Source: Timema cristinae (Eukaryota > Arthropoda > Insecta > Phasmatodea > Timematidae). Taken from it: a stretch of 64,000 bases of DNA. The stretch lies in assembly GCA_039000515.1 (NCBI GenBank), contig JBCFYV010000001.1, positions 64,292,435 to 64,356,434 of the forward strand. The letters run 5' to 3'. The translations under genes were made by a program, and so were the position numbers. The first letter of the stretch is position 1; every line of letters begins with the position of its first letter. Below the pieces are notes generated by a model, which made no database searches, had not been told where the DNA came from, and was given only the letters and a program-made list of their open reading frames with translations. This document shows, piece by piece, positions 10,105-23,200 of the stretch.

Positions 10105-12587
10105 CCTTTACGGATGAGAAAACACGCTACAGCCGAGTTTATTTTTTAAAACACAAAAATGAAGTTCTAGAAGTTTTCAAAGTATATAAAAACGAGGTTG
10201 AGAATTTTACAGAAAACAAAATTAAATTTCTGCAATCTGATAATGAAACCTCAGAATACTGCAACAAATACTTTGAGAGTTTTCTAAAAGAATGTGGAAT
10301 TCAGAGGCGGCTGTCTACACCGTATACCCCTCAACAAAATGGGTTATCTGAGAGGATGAATAGAACCCTACTTGAGAAAGCGCAATGTTTCATGTTGGAG
10401 TCAAACGTCCCCCCGTCATTTTGGGCTGAGGCAATTCACACAGCAAACTACCTGCGTAACAGGTCTCCCTCAAGGACCCTTAAAGGTGAAACTCCTTTTT
10501 GGAAATGGGTAGGAAGAGTTCCATCGGTTCGACATCTTCATGTATTTGGCAACAAAACCTTCGTTTTGGACAAAAAACCTGGCAAAGGAAAGTTTACTTC
10601 CAGAGCAGATGAAGGAATTTTTGTCGGATACTCTGAAATTTTGAAAGCTTATAGAATATGGATGCCCAACGAAAGGAAAATCAAAATAACAAGAGATGTC
10701 AGAGTTTTAAACAAAAAATTCTATGACTCAAAGGAGAGAAGAGGAGAAAACATTATAGTAATAGATGATCAACATAATGAGGACAATAAAGAAGTTATTA
10801 ATGAGGAAAATGTTGATGAAATAACTCTTCCAGCTCCATCTGTTCCAGTTCAAGACCTTGTAGAACTCTCAGACCAAGAAGAGCAAGATCCAGCTGAAGA
10901 CCAAGTACATTCAAGGCCAAAACGCAACAGGAAACTTCCAATTTGGATGTCAGATTATGATGTGTCAGTCTATTGTCATGTTAAAGATGCATTAGAAGGA
11001 GGTGATGGAGAAGCATGGCAAAAATCTATGAAAGAAGAAATAAAATCTCACTTAAAAAATGATACGTGGGAAATTGTAGATCGAGAAGATGGTGACAATG
11101 TGATAGGTAGCAGAATGGTATTAAAAAATAAATATAAAGCCAATGGGGAGCTAGAGAGAAGGAAAGCTCGTCTTGTTGCAAAAGGTTTTGCTCAGCGCCC
11201 GGGAATTGACTTTGTTGAAACCTATGCTCCTGTTGCAAAACTGAGCTCAATTAGAGTTCTTCTTGGAGTGGCACTTAATCAAGACATGAAAGTCACTCAA
11301 ATGGATATTTCGACTGCCTTCCTCAATGGTGAACTTGAAGAAAGAATTTTAATGCAAAAACCAGACATGTTAGAAACATTTTTGTGTGACATAATGATGG
11401 AAGAGAGCCACAACAAAGATCACTCTACATTTCTCAAAGCTAAGAAGATGCTAGAAAAGCTTCGAAAATCTGATAATGACAAAGTATGCCTACTTAAAAG
11501 AGCTGTTTATGGCTTAAAACAAGCCGGTAGGCAATGGTTTAAAAGGTTAGACTTGAAACTAAAGCAATTGGGTTTCGTTCCCTCACAAGCTGACCCTTGT
11601 ATATACACATCTACTACTACTAAAGGGCGGGAACAAACGTTGATAGCCATATATGTAGATGACATTATAGTGGCATCAAGAAGTCAGCAACAGCTGAATG
11701 ATTTAAAGCAAGAACTAACTAAATCCTTTGATATGCGAGACCTTGGAGAACTACATTATTGTTTAGGAATCGAGTTTTGCCACAAGAATGGTATGATTTC
11801 AGCATCGCAAACTCGATACATTGAAGAACTTCTCAAAGAATACAGCTTGAGTGACTGTAAACCTGTTGCAACTCCAATGGTACCTGGCATGAAGTTACAG
11901 AAGAATCCTGGAAATACCGAAAAATATCCCTATCAAAACTTGATTGGTTCACTTATGTATCTGTCTGTGGCTACTAGGCCAGACATAACACACACAGTCA
12001 GCTTCTTAAGCCAATACAACACCTGTTTTGGGAAAGAGCATTGGCTGGCTGCCAAAAGAGTCTTGCGCTACTTAAAGGGAACCAAAAATCTCGCACTGGT
12101 TTTCAAGAAAACTAGCAAACCACTTATTGGGATGGCAGATTCTTATTGGGCAACTGGAGAAGATAGAAGATCTTATTCAGGATACTGTTTCCAGTTTGCA
12201 GCGACTTCCATCAGCTGGGAATCAAGAAAACAGAGAACTGTGGCTCTGTCTACAGCGGAAGCAGAATATATGTCATTGACAGAGGCAGCAAAAGGAGCAA
12301 TACACTTAAAACAGTTACTACACGACATGGGTGTTCCTCACCAGTCAATTGAAATACTTAATGACAATTTGTCTGCACAACATTTGACTAAGAATAACAT
12401 CGTAAGCTCAAAGTCCAAACATATCAGCATTAGAGAACACTTTATTAGAGAAAAGGTACAAGCCGGAGACATCATCATCAACTACAAGCCAACCGAGACT
12501 TTGGAAGCTGATGTTCTCACCAAGGCATTGGCCTCTCCCAGGCATAGTCAACTAGTATGTGCTCTTGAGCTTGGACAACGATTCTGA
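9969..12587 (+). pseudogene. Copia integrase core, reverse transcriptase and RNase H
   Basis: This open frame continues the polyprotein after the break; only the part from about 10065 onward is authentic, and the earlier codons are overlap. The integrase core has the second acidic motif (LQSDNE) and the catalytic Glu block (TPQQNGLSERMN). The reverse transcriptase follows, with the Copia-type KARLVAKGF and MDISTAFLNGEL motifs, the catalytic YVDD at residues 562-565 of this frame (11652-11663) and YLGI-like thumb motifs (YCLGIEF). RNase H is C-terminal (STAEAEYMSL). The stop at 12585 is followed within 16 bases by the purine tract and LTR. Over 800 codons are open, consistent with a young copy. 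Confidence 0.92.
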
Positions 12588-12601
12588 CGAGTGAGGGGGA
12601 G

Positions 12602-12774
12602 TGTTGAAATAAGACTATACAATGAACAATTAATCACTCGTCAAAGACTTATGTGCATTTTATTCCTCTATGATTTTGTTCATCATTGTTGCTCACCTTG
12701 CTATGCCTGAAAAAATGTATCAATAAACTGATTAGATAAGTTCTTACGATATAATTATTCTTTGAATTACTACA
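12602..12774 (+). repeat. Copia 3' LTR (173 bp)
   Basis: Nearly identical to 8313-8480. Differences are two transitions and a 5-bp insertion in the middle. It is followed by the target duplication acttt. Confidence 0.95.
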
Positions 12775-12956
12775 ACTTTAGTGTAATTTTTATGTTTACA
12801 TTAGTTTCATATTCAGTCTTCAAGCCAACATTGTTGAGTTTCCTGATAAGACTTTGACACAACCTCAGCGTTGGGAAGGTAATCCTCACCAAAAACAAAA
12901 TATGGCTTTTACAATGAAAAGAACACACTTTACATAGCTACCATTGGACAAAGAGG

Positions 12957-13184
12957 TAATGGCTGCATCTTGAAAAAAATATATAATATACTGCCCAATC
13001 CCCTGACCTAGTTTACTTTTGATCAAAACTCATAAGGGGGAGTGCAAAACGCACAACGCAGTTTCCTCTTTTAGAAAGTTGTGTTTCACATTTCTCACTC
13101 CCCCCTGATGAGTTCTGATAAAATGAAAACTAGGTCAGGGGATTGGGCAGCAATGATTTGTATTTCTCAAGAAGCAGCAATGTA
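12957..13184. mobile_element. long inverted repeat, MITE-like
   Basis: The left arm (tggctgcatcttgaaaaaa, then ctgcccaatcccctgacc from 12991) is matched in reverse complement by the right arm (ending ggtcaggggattgggcag at 13150, then an imperfect continuation to about 13184). The arms are about 100 bp with a short centre. No coding capacity and no clear target duplication were seen, so the superfamily is unassigned. Confidence 0.7.
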
Positions 13185-14261
13185 ACATGTGAAATGTGTT
13201 TATATTTTAATTGTAAAATCAATTCCAAGTATAATACAATTACTTAAAAAAGCAAAAAGAAGTTTTCCTTGAAGAGATGTCATCGAGTGATTAATTATAA
13301 GTATATTTTTATGAACGCAATTGTTTGCTAAATCTTTTATGGGCCAGATAAAATCATTCGGTGGGCTATAGTTTGCCTACCACTGATGTAGGCTGTTGTT
13401 ATTCACTCAGTTAAATGATTTAAAAAAAAATCTATTACTTTGATATTCATTAAAAGTTTAAAAATGCTGAAAGTCAATTGCCTATTCACTGGTGACCACA
13501 ATGGCAGATAATGTTTTCTTCAATCACAGTGACACACACAAACTCAAAAGAAAGCATTGACAGAATACATCATACACTAAATTGACAAACAACAATTCTA
13601 GCTTGCATGACGAATTGGACATTTAAAACATGAACTAACATATATATAATTATTGAATCAAATCATATCATAGTTAAATGTGTTTAAGTTGAGATGTTAA
13701 AAAAATGAGTTAAACTTTTGAAAACACAACAAGATTAGATTAGTTTTGGACCCAAGTCCCATAAGTTCAACATGATCATGTGATAAAGAGCACCATCTGT
13801 TGTGGTTTACACAATCTTTAATAAGATTTTAACAGTATATTAAGTACAGTTATACAGCAATCATGAAAGTAAATTGAGCCATTACTCATCTAGGGAAACG
13901 CTGCTTCCCTTTACCTGGTGAAGGCCAAATAGACTCGGAAACAAACGATTGAAGGAATAAAGAAGAGACTGGCTGGCTGGTCAGTCTGAGATAGAACTGC
14001 TTGCTCTAAGAAAGAATAGTTGCTACCTCATCTATTATTAATATTATACTAATTGTTGGAGAAGTTTCTTATTATAATAGTTTGTTTTAACTTAATTTCC
14101 CTCTTATTTTCTTTATTCTTATTTTAATTTTAGGAAATTGTTGCTTCCCCTGTTTCCAGTGAATAAACGCTACTGGATGTACATACATATATATATATAT
14201 ATTGTACTCCTAAAATACCCAGGTAGACTTAACTGTATGATGAAATCAATAAGACAGACAG
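13185..14261. other. intronic AT-rich sequence
   Basis: No coding exon is recognised. A short TA run lies near 14185-14200. The satellite begins about 60 bp further on. Confidence 0.4.
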
Positions 14262-17200
14262 CCTTTTCCGGCCACAACTATAGCAATTAATAGAATCTCC
14301 AGGCACAACTATAGCCATTAAGAGAATCTCCGACCACAACTATAGCCATTAAGAGAATCTCCGGCCACAACTATGGCCATTAAGAGAATCTCCAGCCATT
14401 AAGAGAATCTCCGTCCAAAACTCCAGCCATTAAGAGAATCTCCGACCACAACTATGGCCATTAAGAGAATCTCCAGGCACAACTATGGCCAATAAGAGAA
14501 TCTACAACTACAACTATAGCCATTAATAGAATCTCCAGGCACAACTATAGCCATTAAGAGAATCTCCAGGCACAACTATAGCCATTAAGAGAATCTCCGG
14601 CCACAACTATGGCCATTAAGAGAATCTCCGGCCAAAACTCCAGCCATTAAGAGAATCTCCGGCCCCAACTATAGCCATTAAGAGAATCTCCGACCACAAC
14701 TATGGCCATTAAGAGAATCTCCAGGCACAACTATGGCCAATAAGAGAATCTACAACTACAACTATAGCCAATAATAGAATCTCCAGGCACAACTATAGCC
14801 ATTAAGAGAATCTCCAGGCACAATTATAGCCATTAAGAGAATCTCCGACCACAACTATAGCCATTAAGAGAATCTCCGGCCACAACTATGGCCATTAAGA
14901 GAATCTCCGGCCCCAACTATAGCCATTAAGAGAATCTCCGGCCCCAACTATAGCCATTAAGATAATCTCCGGCCACAACTATGGCCATTAAGAGAATCTC
15001 CAGCCATTAAGAGAATCTCCGGCCAAAACTCCAGCCATTAAGAGAATCTCCGGCCCCAACTATGGCCATTAAGAGAATCTCCGACCACAACTATGGCCAT
15101 TAAGAGAATCTCCAGGCACAACTATGGCCAATAAGCGAATCTACAACTACAACTATAGCCATTAATAGAATCTCCAAGATCAACTATAGCCATTAAGAGA
15201 ATCTCCAGGCACAACTATAGCCATTAAGAGAATCTCCAGGCACAACTATAGCCAATAAGAGAATCTCCGGCCACAACTATAGCCATTAAGAGAATCTCCA
15301 GCCACAACTATGGCCATTAAGAAAATCTCTAGCACAACTATAGCCATTAAGCGCATCTCCAGTCACAGCTATGGCCATTAAGAGAATCTCCGACCACAAA
15401 TATAGCCATTAAAAGAATCTCTAGCCATTAAGAGAATCTCCAGCCCAACTATAGCCATTAAGTGAATCTCCGGCCACAACTATAGCAATTAAGAGAATTT
15501 CCGGCCACAAATATGGCCATTAAGAGAATCTCCAGCCACAAATATAGCCATTAAGAGAATCTCCAACCACAACTACAGCCATTAAGAGAATCTCCAGCCA
15601 CAACTATAGCCATTAAGAGAATCTCCAGCCACAACTATAGCCATTAAGAGAATCTACAGCCACAACTATGGCATTTAAGAGAATCTCAAGCCACAACTAT
15701 AGCCATTAAGAGAATCTCCAGCCACAACTATAGCCATTAAGAGAATCTCCAGCAACAACTATGGCCATGAAGAGAATCTCCATCCAAAACTATATCCATT
15801 AAGAGAATTTTCGGCCACAACTATGGCCATTAAGACAATCTCCAGCCACAACTATAGCCATTAAGACAATCTCCAGCCACAACTACAGCCATTAAGAGTA
15901 TCTCCAGGCACAGCTATAGCCAATAAGAGAATCTCCAGCAACAACTATGGCCATTAAGAGAATCTCCGGCCACAACTATAGCCATTAAGAGAATCTCCAG
16001 CACAACTATTCCCATTAAGCGAATCTCAAGCCACAAATATGGCCATTAAGAGAATCTCCAACCACAACTATAGCCATTAAGAGAATCTCCAGCCACAACT
16101 ATGGCCATTAAGAGAATCTCCAGCCATAACTATGAACATTAAGAGAGTCTCCAGCCACAGCTATGGCCATTAAGAAGATTTCCGGCCACAACTATAGCCA
16201 TTAAGAGAATCTCTAGCCACAACTATAGCCATGAAGAGAATCTCCAGCCACAACTATAGCCATTAAGAGAATCTCCAGCCACAACTATAGACATTAAGAG
16301 AAGATCTCCAGCCACAACTATAGCCATTAAGAGAATGATCTCCAGCCACAACTTTAGCCATTAAGAGAATCTCCAGCCACAACTTTAGCCATTAGAGAAT
16401 CTCCAGCCACAACTATAGCCATTAAGAAAATCTCCAGCCACAACTATGGCCATTAAGAGAATCTCCGGCCACAACTATGGCCATTAGAGATTATAAAGTT
16501 CAGCTATAGCCATTAAGAGAATCTCCGGCCACAACTATGCCATTAAGAGAATCTCCAGCCACAACTAATGCCATTAACAGAATCTCCAGGCCACAACTAT
16601 GGCCTTGTTAAGAGAATCTCCGCCACAATTATGGCCATTAAGAGAATCTCCAGCCACAACTATGCCATCAAAAGAATCTCAAGCCACAACTATAGCCATT
16701 AAGAGAATCTCCGCCACAAATTATGGCCATTAAGAGAATCTCCGCCACTACTATCGCCATTAAAAGAATCTCCGCCACAACTATCGCCATTAAGAGTAAT
16801 CTCCGGCCACAACTATGGCCATTAAGAGAATCTCCGCCACAACTATAGCCATTAAAGAATCTCCGCACATATTATAGCCATTAAGAAAATCTCAAGCCAC
16901 AACTATGGCCATTAAGAGAATCTCCAGCCACAACTACAGCCATTAAGAGAATCTTCAGCCACAACTAAGCCATTAAGAAATCTCCAGCCACAACTACAGC
17001 CATTAAGAGAATCTCCAGCCACAACTACAGCCATTAAGAGAATCTCCAGCCACAACTATGGCCGTTAAGAGAATCTCCAGCCACAACTATGGCCATTAAG
17101 AGAATCTCCAGCCACAACTATGGCCATTAAGAGAATCTCATTCACAACTATAGCCATTAAGAGAATCTCCATTCACAACTATAGCCATTAATAGAATCTC

Positions 17201-20200
17201 CAGCCACAATTCAGCCATTAATAGACTCTTACCCGGCACATCTATAGCCATTAAAGAATCTCCAGCCACAATATAGCCATTAAGAGAATTACCAGCATAA
17301 CTATGGCCATTAAGAGAATCTCCAGCCACAACTATGGCCATTAAGAGAATCTCCAGCCACAATATGGCCAATTAAAGAATCTCCAGCACAACTATAGCCA
17401 TTAAAGAATCTCCAGCCACAACTATGGCCATTAAGAGAATCTCATCACAACTTAGCCATTAAAGAATCTCCATCACAACTATAGCCATTAAGAGAATCTC
17501 CAGCCACAAACTTTGCCATTAAGAGACTCTACGCACCAATCTATACCATTAAGAGAATCTCCAGCCACAACTATAGCCATTAAGAGAATTACCAGCCAAC
17601 TTATGGCCATTAAGAGAATATCCAGCCACAACTATGGCCATTAAGAGAATCTCCGCACAACTATGGCCAATAAAGAATTCCAGCCACAACTTATGGCCAT
17701 TAAAGAATCTCCGGCAACATGCTATAAATTCTAGCCTTAAAGAATTCTCCAGCCACAACTATAGCATTAAGAGAATCTCCGGCCACAACTATAGCATTAA
17801 GAGAATCTCCGGCCACAACTCATGGCCATTAAGAGAATCTCCGGCCACAAACTATAGCCATTAAGAGAATCTCCGAGCCACAACTATAGCCATTAAGAGA
17901 ATCTCCAGCACAACTATGGCCAATAAGAGAATCTACAACACAACTATGGCCATATAGAGAATCTCCAGCACAACTATAGCCATTAAAGAATCAGAAACTA
18001 TAGCCATTAGAGATCTCCAGCACAACTATAGCCATTAAGAGAATCTCCGACCACAACTATAGCCATTAAGAGAATCTCCGGCCACAACTATGGCCATTAA
18101 GAAAATCTCCGGCCCCAACTATAGCCATTAAGAGTATCTCCGGCCACAACTATGGCCAATTAGAGAATCTCCGGCCCCAACTATAGACATTAAGAGAATC
18201 TCCGGCCAAAACTCCAGCCATTAAGAGAATCTCCGGCCCCAACTATAGCCATTAAGAGAATCTCCGACCACAACTATGGCCATTAAGAGAATCTCCAGGC
18301 ACAACTATGGCCAATAAGCGAATCTACAACTACAACTATAGCCATTAATAGAATCTCCATTCACAACTATAGCCATTAAAAGAATCTCCAGGCACAACTA
18401 TAGCCATTAAGAGAATCTCCAGGCACAACTATAGCCATTAAGAGAATCTCCAGGCACAACTATAGCTAATAAGAGAATCTCCGGCCACAACTATAGCCAT
18501 TAAGAGAATCTCCAGCCACAACTATGGCCATTAATAAAATCTCTAGGCACAACTATAGCCATTAAGTGCATCTCCAGTCACAGCTATGGACATTAAGAGA
18601 ATCTCCGACCACAAATATAGCCATTAAAAGAATCTCTAGCCATTAAGAGAATCTCCAGCCACAACTATAGCCATTAAGTGAATCTCCGGCCTCAACTATA
18701 GCAAATAAGAGAATTTCCGGCCACAACTATGGCCATTAAGAGAATCTCCAACCACAACTACAGCCATTAAGAGAATCTCCAGCCACAACTATAGCCATTA
18801 AGAGAATCTGCAGCCACAACTATAGCCATTAAGAGAACTACAGCCACAACTATGGCATTTAAGAGAATCTCAAGCCACAACTATAGCCATTAAGAGAATC
18901 TCCAGCAACAACTATGGCCATGAAGAGAATCTCCATCCAAAACTACAGCCATTAAGAGAATCTCCAGCCACAACTTTGGCCATTAAGAGAATGCCGGCCA
19001 CAACTATGGCCATTAAGAGAATCTCCGGCCACAACTATAGCCATTAAGAGAATCTCCAGCACAACTATAGCCATTAAGAGAATCTAAAGCACAACTATAG
19101 CCATTAAGAGAATCTCAAGCCACAACTATGGCCATTAAGAGAATATCCAGCCACAACTATAGCCATTAATAGAATCTCCAGCCACAACTATGGCCATTAA
19201 GAGAATCTCCCGCCACAACTATGGCCATTAAGAGAATCTCCAGCCACAGCTATGGCCATTAAGAAAATCTCCGGCCACAACTATAGCCATTAAGAGAATT
19301 CTCAGCCACTACTATAGCCATTAAGAGAATCTCCAGCCACAGCTATGGCCATTAAGAAAATTTCCAGCCACAACTATAGCCATGAAGAAAATCTCCAGCC
19401 ACAACTATGGCCATTAAGATAATCTCCAGGCACAACTATAGCCATTAAGAGCATCTCCAGCCACAGCTATGGCCATAAAGAGAATCTCCAGCCACAACTA
19501 TGGCCATTAAGATAATCTCCAGGCACAACTATAGCCATTAAGAGCATCTCCAGCCACAGCTATGGCCATTAAGAGAATCTCCGACACAACTATAGCCATT
19601 AAAAGATTCTTTAGCCATTAAGAGAATCTCCAGCCACAAATATAGCCATTAAGTGAATCTCCGGCCACAATTATAGCAATTAAGAGAATTTCCGGCCACA
19701 ACTACAGCCATTAAGAGAATCTCCAGCCACAACTATGGCCGTTAAGAGAATCTCCAGCCACAACTATGGCCTATAAGAGAATCTCCAGCCACAACTATGG
19801 CCATTAAGAGAATCTCAAGCCACAACTATAGCCATTAAGAGAATCTCTGGTCACACCTATGCCCATTAAGAGAATCTCCAGCCACAACTCCAGCCACAAC
19901 TTTAGCCATTAATAGAATTTCCAGGCACAACTATAGCCATTAAGTGAATCTCCAGCCACAGCTATGGCCATTAAGAGACTCTCCGGCCACAACTATAGCC
20001 ATTAAGAGAATCCTCAGCCACAACTATAGCCATTAAGAGAATCTCAAGCAACAGCTATGGCCATTTAGAGAATCTCAAGCCACAACTATAGCCATTAAGA
20101 GAATCTCCAGCCACAACTATGGCCATTAAGAGAATCTCCAGCCACAACTATGGCCATTAAGAGAATCTCCAGCCATAACTATACCCATGAAGAGAATCTT

Positions 20201-23200
20201 CATTCACAACTATAGCCATTAAGAGAATCTCCATTCACAACTATAGCCATTAAGAGAATCTCCAGCCACAAATTAAGCCATTAATAGGCTCTACCGGCAC
20301 ATCTATAGCCATTAAGAGAATCTCCAGCCACAACTATAGCCATTAAGAGAATTACCAGCCATAACTATGGCCATTAAGAGAATATCCAGCCACAACTATG
20401 GCCATTAAGAGAATCTCCGGCCACAACTATGGCCAATAAAAGAATCTCCAGCTACAACTTCAGCCATTAATAGAATCTCCAGGCACAGCTATAATCATTA
20501 AGAGAATTTCCGGCCACAACTATAGTCATGAAGAGAATCTCCAGCCACAACTATAGCCAATAACAGAATCTCTAGCCACAACTATAGCCATTAAGAGAAT
20601 CTCCAGCCACAACTATAGCCATTAAGAGAATCTCCAGCCACAACTATATCCATTAAGAGAATCTCCAGCCACAACTATAACCATTAAGAGAATCTCAAGC
20701 CACAACTATAGCCATTAAAAGAATCTCCGACCACAACTATGGCCATTAAAAGAATCTCCGACCATAACTATAGCCATTAAGAGAATCTCCAGCCACAATT
20801 ATGGCTATTAAGATAATCTCTACCACAACTATAGTCATTAAGAGATTATCCTACCACAACTATTGCCATTAAAAGAATCTCCGACCACAACTATAGCCAT
20901 TAAGAAAATCTCCGACCACAATTATAGCCATTAAGAGAATTTCCAGCCACAACTATGGCCATTAAAAGAATCTCCGACCACAACTATACCATTAAGAGAA
21001 TATCCAACCACAACTATGGCCATTAAGAGAATCTACAACCACAACTATAGCCATTAAAAGAATCTCCAGCCACAACTATAGCCATTAAAAGAATCTCCAG
21101 CCACAACTTTAGCCATTAAGAGATTCTCCAGCCACAACTATAGCCATTAAGAGAATCTCCTACCACAACTATAGCCATTAAAAGAATCTCCAGCCACAAC
21201 TATGGCCATTAAAAGTATCTACGACCATAAATATAGCCATGAAGAGAATCTCCAGCCACAACTATTGCCATTAAAGGACTCTCCAGCCACAACTATGGCA
21301 TTTAAGAGAATTTCCAGCCACAACTATCGCCATGAAGAGAATTTCCAGCCACAACTATAGCCATTAAGAGAATGATCTCCAACCACAACTATAGCCATTA
21401 AGAGAATGATCTCCAGGCAAAACTATAGCCATTAAGAGAATCTCCAGCCACAACTAGGCCATTAAGAGAATCTCCGGCCACAACTATGGCCATTAAGAGT
21501 TTCTCAAGCCACAACTATAGCCATTAAGAGAATCTCCGGCCACAACTATGGCCATTAAGAGAATCTTGGGCCACAACTATAGCCATTAAGAGAATCTCCA
21601 GCACCACTATAGCCATTAAGAGAATCTCCAGCCACAACTACAGCCATTAAGCGAAACTCCAGCTACAATTATGGCCGTTAAGAGAATCTCCAGCCACAAC
21701 TACAGCCATTTAGAGAATCTCCGGCCACAACTATGGCCATTAAGGGAATCTCAAGCCACAACTATAGACATTTAGAGAATCTCCAGCCACAACAATGGCC
21801 ATTAAGAGAATCTCCAGCCACAGCTATAGCCATTAAGAGAATCTCCAGCCACAACTATGGCTATTAAGAGAATCTCCGGCCACAACTATGGCCATTAAAA
21901 GATTCTCAAGACACAACTATCGCCATTAAGAGAATCTCCGGCCACAACTATGGCCATGAAGAGAATCTCCATCCACAACTACAGCCATTAAGAGAATCTC
22001 CAGCAACAACTATGGCCATTAAGAGAATCTCCGGCCACAACTATGGCCATTAAGAGAATCTTCGGCCACAACTATAGCCATTAATAGAATCTCCAGCACT
22101 ACTATAGCCATTAAGAGATTCTCAAGCCACAACTATGGCCATTAAGAAAATCTCCAACCACAACTATAGCCATTAAGAGAATCTCCAGCCACAACTATGG
22201 CCATTAAGAGAATCTCCAGCCATAAATATGAACATTAAGAGAATCTCCAGCCACAGCTATGGCCATTAAGAAAATCTCCGGCCACAACTATAGCCATTAA
22301 GAAATCTCTAGCCACAACTATTGCCATGAAGAGAATCTCCAGCCACAACTATAGCCATTAAGAGAATCTCCAGCCACAACTATAGCCATTAAAAGAATCT
22401 TCAGCCACAACTATAGCCATTAAGAAAATCTCCAGCCACAACCATGGCCATTAAGAGAATCTCCGGCCACAACTATAACCATTAAGAAAATCTCCAGCCA
22501 CAACTATGGCCATTAAGATAATCTTCAGCCACAACTATAGCCATTAAGAAAATCTCCAGCCACAACTATGGCCATTAAGAGAATCTCCGGCCACAACTAT
22601 GGCCATTAAGAGATTCTCAAGTTACAACTATAGCCATTAAGTGAATCACTGGCCAACACTATGGCCATGAAGAGAATCTCCAGCCACAACTACAGCATTA
22701 AGAGAATCTCCAGCCATAAACTATGGCCGTTAAGAGAATCTCCAGCCACAACTATGGCCATTAAGAGAATCTCAAGCCACAACTATAGCCATTAAGAGAA
22801 TCTCCGGCCACAACTATGGCCATTAAGAGAATCTCCAGCACTACTATCGCCATTAAGAGAATCTCCAGCCACAACTATGGCCATTAAGAGAATCTCCGGC
22901 CACAACTATAGCCATTAAGAGAATCTCCAGCACAATTATAGCCATTAAGAGAATCTCAAGCCACAACTATGGCCATTAAGAGAATCTCCAGCCACAACTA
23001 CAGCCATTAAGAGAATCTCCAGCCACAAACTTCAGCCATTAATAGAATCTCCAGGCACAGCTGTAGCCATTAAGAGAATATACCAGCCACAACTATAGCC
23101 ATTAAGAGAATCTCTAGCCACAACTATGGCCATTAAGAGATTCTCCAGGCACAGCTATAATCATTAAGAGAATTTCCGGCCACAACTATAGCCATGAAGA

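Larger units (their letters stand above)
8313..12774 (+). mobile_element. Ty1/Copia LTR retrotransposon, nearly intact
   Basis: This is a 4.46 kb element with LTRs at both ends, a 5-bp target-site duplication (acttt at 8308-8312 and 12775-12779), a primer-binding site, a gag-pol region in Copia order (gag, protease, integrase, reverse transcriptase, RNase H) and a purine tract just before the 3' LTR (gtgaggggga, ending 12600). The two LTRs differ by two substitutions and one 5-bp indel, which indicates a recent insertion. One frameshift near 10060 splits the coding region, so this copy is probably non-autonomous. It lies in the CCDC124 intron in the sense direction, where its LTR polyadenylation signal could affect transcripts. 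Confidence 0.95.

Noticed and set aside
16668..17864. Short open frames in the 31-bp satellite
   Set aside because: Repeat-derived peptides in an indel-rich stretch, with no recognisable family.
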